Assembly: GCA_030847615.1 (NCBI GenBank)
Contig: JAUMIR010000003.1
Location: 75,154,001-75,218,000 of the forward strand
Length of the DNA stretch: 64,000 bases
Source: Gambelia wislizenii
Taxonomy: Eukaryota > Chordata > Lepidosauria > Squamata > Crotaphytidae
Direction of reading: 5' to 3'
The notes under the pieces were generated by a model. That model did no database searches. It had not been told where the DNA came from and saw nothing but the letters and a program-made list of their open reading frames with translations. A program made the position numbers and the translations under genes. Shown here piece by piece: positions 22,106 to 31,213 of the stretch; position 1 is the first letter of the stretch; every line of letters starts with the position of its first letter.

Positions 22106-22279
22106 GAAACTGAGGGGAATTAGGTGGGATCACCTTATAAGGGACCGTTAGGGTGGGCAGACTTACCACCAAAAATGTATCAATGCCTATTCTGCCTAGC
22201 GATTCCAGAAGGTCCCAAACGCTCTGCGCAGACGCAGGAATAACCCAACTCTGTGATTCACAGAGACCATGAAGAAGAT
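22106..22279. repeat. A2 right (5') inverted terminal repeat
   Basis: Inverted copy of 10810-10973, from GAAACTGAGGGG to the edge GAAGAAGAT, followed directly by host CTATTGG. Confidence 0.87.
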
Positions 22280-23051
22280 CTATTGGAACACACAGTTCTT
22301 CCTGAAGTACACTGGTCTATTTGGAAATCTAATTGGCTTGAACTTCTCAGAAACCATGGTTGATAGTTATTTTGAAGACAGGTTTTTCAAGCAATAGAAA
22401 GTAAGATTCCATGACAGTTACACAAGCATCATTATAGAATAGCTAGTTCTCAACACCTAGGGACATACTGGCCCCTTTACACATATCTTACACATATGAT
22501 TTGTGATTCATTTTTTGTGAAAATGATGCACTATATCTGAGGACAACACTGACGCAAGAAAAAAACCCTGCCCAGTCAATATCTACAGAAAGCATCCCTC
22601 TGAAGTGTTCGTCTCCTTCCCAATCCTGGAGGATGTTCCAAAGTGTGTCCCCCACCAGGTGATTCGATCATGCATTGCTTAGGTACTAACAATAATTATG
22701 CTCCCTTGCTCTCCTCCTCTCTCCTCCTTGTTAGTACAAGTTTGATCACTTTTTTCCAAACGTGAAAGACGTTGCTCCTACTGTGCAGCTGTCTACACTT
22801 CTAACAATTTAGTTCTTCCACACTTCTTAGTGAACATCCAATATCTACTTACATTGGATATATAAAAGGGTGCTTTGAAGGACGTGAGTGGTGTGAAACA
22901 TGCTATTGCCTCCCCCACCTACACACATGAATACATAAACACAACTTGTCATATTGACAGAATGTTTTGCTAATCATTAGTAATTTGCAAATATGATCTA
23001 TAAGGAAAGACAGAACATGATAATTTACAAACTACAATGAGCAGTGAGAAA
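22280..23051. other. Non-coding spacer between A2 and A3
   Basis: About 770 bp of host DNA with no recognised gene. A TATA-like 'atataaaagg' is at 22859-22868, without a transcription unit to support it. The segment ends in GAGAAA at the A3 junction. Confidence 0.45.
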
Positions 23052-23238
23052 GTCAGGTTGCTTACCTGTAACCACAGATCTTCGAGAGGTCATTTGTGAA
23101 TTCACACAGTGGGTAATTCCTGTGCCTGTGCAGAGCACTCGGAACTTTTAGAATCACTAGGCAGAAGATTTTTGGCAGTAACCCCACCCACCCTAATGGT
23201 CCCTTTAAAGGTGCTGCCATCTAATTCCCTTCAGTTCC
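23052..23238. repeat. A3 left (3') inverted terminal repeat with extension
   Basis: Inverted counterpart of 29047-29202, sharing 'cccaccctaa', 'ggtccctttaaaggtgct' and 'cagttcc'. The outer ~35 nt are the extension with ACAG-GTAAG on the minus strand (DNA strand reading 'cttacctgt'). Confidence 0.87.
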
Positions 23239-23314
23239 TTGAAGGACGCCACAAGTAGCACAGGAACATTAAGCATATACATCATAGCAGGACATAGAGG
23301 GGAGGATGGGTGGG

Positions 23315-23410
23315 TCTGTGTGAATTCACAGAAGACCACTTGAAAATCTATGGTTACAGGTAAGCAACCTGACCATCTTCGTGGTCTCTGGGAATCCACA
23401 CAGTGGGTAG
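23315..23410. repeat. A3 internal complementary region (ICR)
   Basis: The first half (to CAACCTGACC) complements the 3' terminus at 23052. The second half (ATCTTCGTGGTCTCTG onward) complements the 5' terminus at 29165-29202, with one CTT unit missing relative to A1 and A2. Confidence 0.9.
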
Positions 23411-23576
23411 ATAAGCAAGCTTCCATTCTAGGAGGAGGGTATGTCATGCTAGTAGGTAAGACGAGGACACTTACTGACAAGTGATGTGACTGGACTATAA
23501 CAATGAACACCCAGTACATGAAAACATAAGAGTAACCATGTATTACCATAGGCAACTACAACAAGAACTCACTTAT

Positions 23577-24675
23577 TGAATGAAGGACAATACTGCCTTC
23601 CCAAATGCTGCCTCATTATGAGACCGAGTGTCCAGTCTATAGTGTGAGATAAAAGTCAGTGGCGTGGACCATGTGGCTGCCTGACAGACATCCTCCAAAG
23701 GGATTCTGGAAAGGAAGGCAACTGAGGCAGAGACAGCTCTAGTACAATGTCCTTGAATCCAAGAAGCTTCTTAGCCAGTTCATAGCAAAGAGAAATGGTC
23801 AACACTACCCACTTCGACAAGCACTGTGGGGAGATAGGAGCACCCAGCTTAGAGTCTGCATTAAGCCATGAACAGTCTTAGTAACTTACGGATTGGAGCT
23901 GTCTGCTGCACACAGAAAGCCAGGGCTCACCTAGCATCCAAGGAATGAAGGGTATGTTCAAAGTCATCCTTAGGTTCCTGCATCAGGGCAGGAAGGAGGA
24001 TGGATTGATTAAGGTGGAAGCTGGAAACCACCTTAGGGAGAAATGACATGTCCGGCTTCATAACTACCTTGTGTCTGTGGAAGGCCAAGTATGGGGGATC
24101 GGAACGGAGGGTGCAAAGCTCACCAGCCCAACGAGCAGAGGTAATGGCTACGAGGAAAGCTGTCTTCCATGAGAGGAGTCTCAGGTCCACAGTAGCCAAG
24201 GACTCAAAGGGCCGTTTCATGAGTTGAGAGAGGACAAGCTCTAGGCTCCAAGCCGGAGTGGACTCAATCACACGGGGATGAAGGTTGATGTAGCCTTTTA
24301 GGAACTTTTTAATCACCGGGTCTCAAAATGGAGATTGTCGACTAAGTGCTTGAAACTCGGTGGATAGCTGCCAGTTAGAGATGAGAGGGATAGCCCTGAA
24401 TCCGACAGGTGGAGCAGGAACTGGAGGATGGTGGTTACCGAGGAGGAATCGATGGTGAGGCCCCAGTCCAACAAGAAAGATTCTAAGTGGTTGCACTTGT
24501 AGGAGTAGGAACGATGCGTAGAAGGTTGAAGCACGGCATCAAGTACAGCTTTTATGTCTGCAGGTAATGTTGAGGTTATAGGACGGCATGAATCCAAGGA
24601 CAGATTCAAAGTTGAATCCTCCACACTGTCAGTCGGAGAGTCTGGAGGTCTAATGTTCCCATCCTGAATGGTCAA
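23577..24675 (-). pseudogene. A3 tyrosine recombinase, catalytic boxes retained
   Basis: 24313-24675 holds the N-terminal domain (VLDAVLQPSTHRSYSYK, TTILQFLLHLSDSG). 23927-24316 holds LKGYINLHPRVIEST, LSWKTAFLVAITSARWAGEL (catalytic Arg), FLPKVVSSFHLNQSILLPA. Further down GHCTRAVSA (HxxR), CQAATWSTPLTFISHYRLD (Tyr) and FGKAVL are readable to about 23577. Stops and frameshifts near 23760-23920 separate the two catalytic halves. Of the three family A copies only this one keeps all the visible catalytic residues. Confidence 0.87.
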
Positions 24676-24679
24676 CAGG

Positions 24680-25491
24680 TCAGGTCAGTCTGGAAGGTGC
24701 AAGAACCGGTGGCAGGCCAGACGAAGAAGGGGGGCAAACCATGGCTGCCGAGGCCATCACGGGTTGAGGAGGATTGCATCCGACCGGTCCTGACAAAGCT
24801 TGGCCACTACCCTTGTCAGCAGCAGGAACGGAGGGAACAGGTACAGTAGTGGTATGTTCCATCGAAGAGAAAAGCATTCCCCCTCGATCCTCGAACTTGA
24901 GACCTTGCGAAGAACTGATGGCATTGTGAGTTGGCGGGAGTTGCAAAGAGATCGATCTCTGGAGTCCCCCAGTGCCGGAACAGGTTCCGAGCCACCGAGC
25001 GATATAGCATCCATTCATGGATGGACGAATTCGAACAGCTCAGTCCATCGGCAAGAGCATTCTCCTCTCCAGGAAGATGAATCAAGTGGAGAATACCTCT
25101 CGGTATGCACCAGTTCCAGATCTTGAGAGTAAGCGATAGCAGGGACAGAGACCTCGTTCCCCCTTGTTTGTCGAGGTAATACATAATGGGAGGTGATGTC
25201 TGTTACCAATAAGACAGTCTTGTCGGTGATCAAACTCTTGAAGGCCCGAAGCACCTTATGCACCACCAGGAGTGCGAGGAAGTTGATATGGAACTCCTGT
25301 TCTTCGGCAACCCATGTGCCCTGGACCACATACATCCCGAGGTAGGCTCCCCAACCAAGGACATGTCTGTAGTAATTGAGACCTGCAGCTACGGGGGCTT
25401 GAACAGCATGCCCAACAGGATGTTGTCCAGTACCAGCCACCAGTCCAGGGAATGCTGGATCGTACAAGGCAGTGAGAAGCTGGGAGGACAC
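24680..25491 (-). pseudogene. A3 RNase H and methyltransferase-like segment (frameshifted)
   Basis: 25015-25491 has GWGAYLGMYVVQGTW and LITDKTVLLVTDITSHYVLP. After a frameshift, 24816-25184 continues MYYLDKQGGTRSLSLLSL, HLIHLPGEENALADGLS, SIHEWMLYRS, EIDLFATPANSQC. A further frameshift near 24880 leads to LLYLFPPFLLLTRVVAKL in 24757-25014. LFPP is the family's version of the conserved post-RNase H motif. RNase H motifs are conserved but spread over two frames. Confidence 0.82.
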
Positions 25492-25629
25492 AACGGGTCA
25501 AAGATGTCCAGAAACCAAGATTGAAGTGGTCGGAACCACAGCCTTGCAAAGCAGGTGGCTGCCATGTGGCCGAGGAGAACCTGGGCCGAGTGAGCCGAGA
25601 GCCTTCGGGACTGAAACGAGCCTCCGGTC

Positions 25630-26368
25630 GGTAGGACATTACAGACATCGAATCTAGACGGGCTGCAATGAACTGGAGAGATTGCTGCGGTTTGAGTTGC
25701 GACTTCTCCAGGTTGACAAGTCCCAGTGCATCGAGCAAGCCTAATGTCGTGTCGATGTCAATGAGAAGCTGCGGGTGAGACCCTGCCACCAGGAGCAAGT
25801 CGTCGATGTAGAAGATGACCACCTCTTGTTGATGTAAGAAGGCTGCTACCATCGCCATGCACTTTGTGAAGACTCTCGGGGCCGTAGCCAGTCGAAAGGG
25901 CAAGACACAGAAATGAAAGGCCTTGTTCTCAATCTGGAAAGCGAGGAATCTCCTGTGAATTGGGTGGATCCCCACATGGAAGTATACATATATGAGATCG
26001 ATGGAGGCGAACCAGTTGTCCTCTTGAAGGAGGGGCAGAATCAACACCAGAGTAACCATACAGAACCTCTTTGGAATGATAATCTCGTTCACCCCGCGGA
26101 GATCGAGAAAAGGACAGAGGCCTCCATCCTTCCTGGTGACTAGGAAGTACCTCAAAAAGAAGCTGAGGTGAGGATTTTCTAGGTCCTCAGGTTCGATGGA
26201 CCCTTTCTGTAGTAACGTCTGCACCTCCTCAAGGAGGGGAGGGGAGGGCGGTGTTGTTGGGATCTGGCCTGTCGGTGGAAGTGTCTTGAACTCGATTAAG
26301 TAACCTTTCTGGCTGATGTGAAGCACCCAGCGGTCTGATGTTATCGCTGACCAAGTATCCAGGAACAA
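25630..26368 (-). pseudogene. A3 reverse transcriptase (single open frame)
   Basis: Part of a 370-codon open frame (25256-26368). It contains TPPSPPLLEEVQTLLQKG, RYFLVTRKDGGLCPFLDL, DNWFASIDLIYVYFHVGIHP, RLATAPRVFTKCMAMVAA and the active site FYIDDLLLVAGS, then ALGLVNLEKSQLKPQQS. The usual KDAY/REAY triad is IYVY here, so the first catalytic Asp sits in SIDL as expected but the downstream residues are altered. This is the most complete family A RT in the window. The frame runs on past RT out of register with RNase H, which shows a frameshift near 25640. Confidence 0.88.
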
Positions 26369-26429
26369 GGACAGGTAGTCTCCAAATAGTGGGTTTTAGA
26401 GAAGGGAAGAAAGTAAGAAGAGTAGGCAA

Positions 26430-28783
26430 TTAAAACTGTCTCCTTCCTTGGTCTTTCGATCTCTGCTTGGTAGGTGGTTGGTATTGGGAGGTAGAGGCTT
26501 GACTCCTTACCGAGGATGCCAACAATGTCGGTTGTTGGTACCGTGAACTGGTTGCGACGTGTACCCCCTACGGAAGGGCTGGATGTAAGAGGAAGACTGC
26601 CACCTGGAGCGGCCCCTCAATCGATATGCAGAAGATGAGGTCGATAACATACTGTACTTCTGTGTGGTGGTCCTCATCTGTGTAAACTCCAGCTTCTCAT
26701 CAGTGGAGGCATTGAAAAGGCTGGAGTAGTCAAAGGGCATGTCTTCTATGGCAGCTGAGGCTTGCAGGGCGAGTCCCAAAGATCAGAGCCATGCGTGTCA
26801 TCAGAGAACCACTGAACCAGCTATGGTTTTTGCAATGCAATCAGCCACATGACTTGCTGAGTTAATTTTTGGCCTGCCAATAACTGAGCCTCCATCTGTA
26901 TCACCTCTGCCATCCAACATCTTTTCTCGGGCAGCTCCTATAGGAGGGGCCCCATCGATTCCCACAGGGCCTGTTGGTAGGCTCCCATACAGGCCGAATA
27001 ATTTGTGACACGGAAGCCCAATTCAGCAGCCGAGTAGATCTTCTTGCCGATTATATCAAGCTTCCGTCCTTCAGGATCCACAGGAGTAGTAGGCTTCCGG
27101 CGCTGTGTCTCTGCTGGGAGGCCTCCACTACAATCAAGTTTGGGTGAGGATGCTCCCGTAGCCAGTCTATGTCGTCCCTTGAGATGCGGTACAAACAACT
27201 GATCCGCTTCAATGTTGATGGGATCGATAATGGATTTTCCCACGAGCCCTGGGTGAGCTTTAACAGTGAAGGTAGCACCAGAAGATTTACAACAAGAGGA
27301 GCCTTAGACTTTATCCTGTGGTAGATGGGAACCACAGGATCAGACTCCTTCTCTGGGACCTTCAGATCCAGGGCGTGGGACATCCTGATTACCTGCTCAG
27401 CAAATGTACGGACATCATCTGTAGCGGACGAGGAGTCTTCATCCAGGAGATCCGGTGGCGGTGAGGGAGCCTGTGGCACTTATGAAATCGAGGAGGCTGA
27501 CAATACTGAGGAAGTTGATGAAGGCGAGGGGATGTGAGGTCCATGATGGAGCGAGGTAGTTCACAGAGGTGGTGGAGGTAATGGCAGCAAAGGACGAAAC
27601 TCCTGCCATACCAGAGAGACCTGACTGCCCACATTCTTTGTGATAGGCTAGAAGGTTGAAAGGCTTCAAGGGGAATTCTATCCAGTCCATAGAAGGATAC
27701 GAGGTAGAGAATGGTAATGTACGTGCCCTTATCCGAGCCCAAAGCGAACTGAGATCTATGGGCGAATGTCCGGCCATGAGTTCTTGGCGGAGATAGCAAT
27801 GGTAGTTCGAACGCTGAACGGGCCACATCATATGCTCCATACAAATGGTTGACAAATGAGAATCGAGGTGATGGGGTAGGAGCCCTTCCAGCCGCCTGTT
27901 GCAATGTGGTTTTGACATTAATCTCGATTGTGTCTCTACCAAGGAGTTCGCCTTGTGATACCAGTAGTGCAGGGGACTGAGCATGAGTAGTTTGGCAGGT
28001 CTGGAGATCTTCCTCAGAGATGTTGCCCACCTCCACATGGACAATCTCTAAGGAGGGAGTCAGAGTCATCTCTTGAGATTGGGCTTCGAACGCGAACTTC
28101 CGTCTCTGTCACCTGCATCAGTATGGTCATTGAAACCTTGTCAGGCAGCACATTAGTCACTTTGGTGGACTGTGGTTGTACAACAGGCTCATGCGCCATC
28201 ACATCCACCTCAGTGGACTTTGGGCACTCAGCTGGATGAGAAGAATGGTTATCCTTTTTCTTCTTTTTCTTAGGCCTGTCCTGCTTGGACGATGCTAAGG
28301 AATCACACCCCCAACTGGAGCCGGATAGTTTCAAAGCATCACGGTCCCGACCCAAGGTGGAGGGCCTGGAATCATGATCCTGAGTCGATCTGAATGTGGC
28401 CACATGTTTGTGAGACTGAGGAATGGCTTTTGGATCTGACGTTACGGATCAACGCTGAGACAGTCTCGAGGACCGGTGTTGGCGCTTGGCGGTCGGACTC
28501 ATCGATGGGGAACGAGCCCTCTTCTGAGGCAGGGAGCAGAACTCTGGGCCGCCAAAGAAGATGCAGGTATAGCTTTAGGAAACAACATTCTCTTGTAGAG
28601 GAAGGACTTCCGGCGAGAAAAACGTTATTTGTGAGCCTGAAGAGTGAAGGCTTGGCAGTGAATACAAGCATCCACATTGTGAGCCTCACCCAAACAGATG
28701 AGGCACTTGGAGTGCCCGTCAGAGCTCGGGAGCTTAGTCTGACAAACAGAGCACCATTTGAAGGCTGCAGATTTAGATGCCAT
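26430..28783 (-). pseudogene. A3 gag-like protein (degenerate)
   Basis: The probable start is the ATG at 28781-28783 (MASKSAAFKWCSVCQTKL), followed by DGHSKCLICLGEAH and ACIHCQAF, the Cys/His-rich N-terminus shared with A1 and A2. The middle is K/S/E/P-rich (KKKKKKDNHSS near 28260), with VSQGELLGRDTIE and an S/P-rich tract. The C-terminal core is readable at 26507-27243: PEGRKLDIIGKKIYSAAEL, TNYSACMGAYQQALWESM, DEKLEFTQMRTT and YRLRGRSRWQ. Several frame changes and stops make it non-functional. Confidence 0.75.
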
Positions 28784-29046
28784 ATTTAACAGATGAGTGG
28801 TCAGACAGGAGAAGAGTCAAGCCAGTCCAAGTCGTGCCAAATCCGAGTCCGAAACCAAGTCCAAGGGGCAAAGAGATAGAGAGCCAAAAACCAGTCCGAA
28901 AGTCACAAAGCCAGAAAAGTACACAACAAAGCCAAGGGATATATATATATATATAAAAACCAAGTTACAAACAGTCCAAGGAAAGCAAAAGTGATAGAGC
29001 TCTAGTGAGTGAAGTTCCTATGTGCTGCTCACATGGCAGACGAAAA

Positions 29047-29202
29047 GGAACTGAGGGGAATTAGGCGGGAGCACCTTTAAAGGGGCTCTTAAGGTGGGCA
29101 GGGTTACTGCCAAAAATCCTCTGTCTAGCGATTCTAGAGCGTTCTGAGTGCTCTGCGCAGGCATTACCCACTGTGTGGATTCACAGAGACCATGAAGAAG
29201 AT
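29047..29202. repeat. A3 right (5') inverted terminal repeat
   Basis: Inverted copy of 23087-23238, from GGAACTGAGGGG to GAAGAAGAT, followed by host ACTTGTTT. Confidence 0.87.
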
Positions 29203-30336
29203 ACTTGTTTACATTAACACATTATACCTCTATGGAACAAGACAGTGGAGACTGTGTCACCTAAAAGAAAGTAGTTTTAACCCTATGGGAATGTCCCTAA
29301 ATGCAAGACATAGTGCCTACTTCCCCACAAGAGCAAATTGCATCCATTAACCTATACCAGGGAAATGAAGTGGTTAACTCAAAGATATCATTGTGGTGGG
29401 GACTGCTGATAACTTTGATTTCTTGATGGAATCTCTCATTCTGTCTTTCACATGCACACACAAACACACAGATTTTCCAATGCACTTGCCTTTTAAAGCA
29501 CATTAACCGTGGCCATTAAAATGCCAATAGGGAAAAGACTAAAACTGTGTATCTCAATTACTACTGCTCTGAGGAAGCCAGTGAAATCTGAAGTCTCCTC
29601 CCACTCATACAATCCTGCTGAGGGTTATGTCTCTTGCTGATGTAAGAGTGTATCAAAAAAGGAACCAGCATAAATGATTTCAGCAATCAGCAAACCATAC
29701 AGCAGAAGTGGCCAGGTGTGCATACAGAAATATAAAATTATTAGAAGAGCGCGATGGATTACCCTGTGTAAAGTACAGGATAGTGAAAACATTTGCAAGT
29801 AGTGCAGATTTCATTAATCTAACATTTATTCCAGAATAGTGGATTACCTTGGACTTTCTTCTTGCCTCTCCTATAAATTCAAGGCTGCTACCAATTATAA
29901 TTTTGAGTGCTGCTGAAAATATTTTGCAGAGACCAACTAGATTCTGATTATCTTTTCTGAGACAATATTAACACAGTTAATCTATCACTTTCAAGTGATG
30001 ATACTTTCTTCTGAACATGACCTCATATAGTGAGGTCTGAGATTCATCCGATCCTGAAGAATCACAAAAAGTAACAGCGCTACAGGATCTGGTAAAAATA
30101 TTACCACACCAAAAGAAATTTCAGAAGAAACACAACATGAAATTGATAAATAAAAGTCATCTTATGTCTTCCTCAGGTATTGTTTTATTTATCAACCATA
30201 TATCCCAATATTCTCCCTTCTCTGTAAGAATCCCATGCTAGAATAAAAGTAGAATACCTGTACAATCTTTTTTAATCAATCCATATGAAAAAAACTAAAA
30301 AATACCTTGCTAAACAGATGCAACAGCAGTTTGCTA
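29203..30336. other. Non-coding host DNA, nothing recognised
   Basis: About 1.1 kb of AT-rich intergenic or intronic sequence. No reading frame, RNA gene or repeat is recognised. Confidence 0.45.
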
Positions 30337-30640
30337 CTGTATGCTTTGAAGTCATTTCCATCTTATGGTGACCCTAAGGCAAACCTATCATGCGGTTTTC
30401 TTGGAAGAATTTGATTAGAGGGGATTTGAGTGTTGGACTAGGACTCTGGAGACCAACAGAGTCTCCAGAGTCCAAATTTCCACTTAGCCATGGAAACCGA
30501 CTATGTGACCTTTGGACTTTCCTCTGAGGCTAAGAATGCATGACTTGCTCAAGATCACCTGGTCAGTTTCCATGGCTGAGCAGGGATTCAAACCCTGGTC
30601 TCCAGAATCCTAGTCCAACACTCAAATCACTACACCATAC
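30337..30640 (-). mobile_element. Sauria-type SINE (tRNA-derived), minus strand
   Basis: Read on the minus strand it begins GGTGTAGTGATTTGAGTG, continues 'ggactctggagaccagg', and has a B-box-like GGTTTGAATCCC, i.e. a tRNA-derived pol III promoter. The body has 'agcaagtcatgcattc' and the tail has 'aggtttgccttagggtcacc'. This combination is the Sauria SINE of lizards and snakes. Inside it 'gagtgttggactaggactctgg' occurs again (30430-30480), so part of the head is duplicated, possibly by a second SINE fragment. Recognition only. Confidence 0.8.
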
Positions 30641-30866
30641 CTAAATACCCTAAAGGCACCAGATCCTGTCTGATTTTGGAAGCTAAGTAGGGTCAGCCCT
30701 GATTAGTATTTGGTACTGCCAACCAATACCAGGTGCTGTAGACAGTACTTCAGAGAAAGGAACTGGCAAAACCACCTCTGAGTTTTCCTTGCACAAGAAA
30801 GCCCTATGAAATTTATGGGGTTGCCATGAGTCAACAGGCAACTTTGAAGGCACATACACACAATAG
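30636..30866 (+). mobile_element. 5S-rRNA-derived SINE (5S-Sauria type)
   Basis: The head resembles vertebrate 5S rRNA: GATCCTGTCTGATTTTGGAAG, then AGCTAAGTAGGGTCAGCCC and AATACCAGGTGCTGTAG, the internal pol III promoter region. The 'tacttggatgggagac' block is shortened here. The tail (AAAGCCCTATGAAATTTATGG, then GTTGCCATGAGTCAACAGGC, ending in 'cacatacacaca') is the squamate SINE tail. The SINE abuts the head of the opposite-strand SINE at 30337-30640. It is a strong pointer to a squamate host. Confidence 0.85.
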
Positions 30867-31207
30867 CAGTTTAGAGGAATGGAAACCAACATCAATGAGA
30901 ACACTGCCAGAATCATCGTCACATCATTGGATAATAAATCTACACCATGATCAAAACAATCAGATGGTGGCCATAGGACAAAGCAGAAAATGTGGTTGTT
31001 GAGAGACAGCAGATGCACAAGTACATTTTTGCATTCATAGTCATCTGCTCAGCTATGCAAACATTTTAACAGCAGTAGTTTTGTTTGGAATACAAGTATA
31101 TCAATTCACTCCATACTCTATTGAACTAATATATACCGAACCACAGTTATTTTAAAAAGACATTTTAGAAACCAGTGCTTTGAACCATTCAAGTTTTCAC
31201 AACAAAA

Positions 31208-31213
31208 TTTATT
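31208..31213 (-). terminator. Candidate LCOR poly(A) signal AATAAA
   Basis: On the minus strand the sequence is CTTCTAATAAATTTTGTTGTG: a canonical hexamer followed within 10-20 nt by a T/GT-rich stretch. It lies at the lower end of the transposon-poor block. Other AATAAA hexamers occur upstream, so use of this one is inferred. Confidence 0.45.

Larger units (their letters stand above)
10774..22279 (-). mobile_element. DIRS family A copy 2 (A2), interrupted by a family B element
   Basis: Minus-strand element with the 5' end at 22279 (GAAGAAGAT edge) and the 3' end at 10774 (GGACAGGTTGCTTAC). Removing the nested family B element (15374-20582) leaves about 6.3 kb, the same size as A1 and A3, with colinear gag, RT, RNase H and recombinase. 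The left junction is preceded by GGAAA. Its gag start codon is GTG, the recombinase tyrosine codon is TAG, and the body carries frameshifts, so the copy is dead. It must predate the family B insertion it contains. Confidence 0.92.
23052..29202 (-). mobile_element. DIRS family A copy 3 (A3)
   Basis: A complete 6.15-kb minus-strand element from 29202 (5', GAAGAAGAT edge) to 23052 (3', GTCAGGTTGCTTACC). It has the same domain order as A1 and A2. It is the best-preserved family A copy: the reverse transcriptase lies in one 370-codon frame, and the recombinase keeps its arginine, HxxR and tyrosine boxes. Gag and RNase H are broken by frameshifts. An (AT)n run interrupts the 5' leader at 28939-28955. 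Confidence 0.93.

Noticed and set aside
22859..22868. TATA-like ATATAAAAGG
   Set aside because: No transcript, initiator or downstream reading frame to support a promoter. Expected by chance in AT-rich DNA.
28939..28955. (AT)n run as a functional element
   Set aside because: Simple dinucleotide repeat inside a dead DIRS leader, without further signal.
3211..29202. Possibility that the repeats are LTR retrotransposons or endogenous retroviruses
   Set aside because: Terminal repeats are inverted rather than direct, there is no protease or DDE integrase, and the last gene is a tyrosine recombinase with HxxR and Tyr boxes.
3211..29202. Tandem segmental duplication as the origin of A1-A3
   Set aside because: Host spacers between copies do not align with each other and each copy has its own precise ends.
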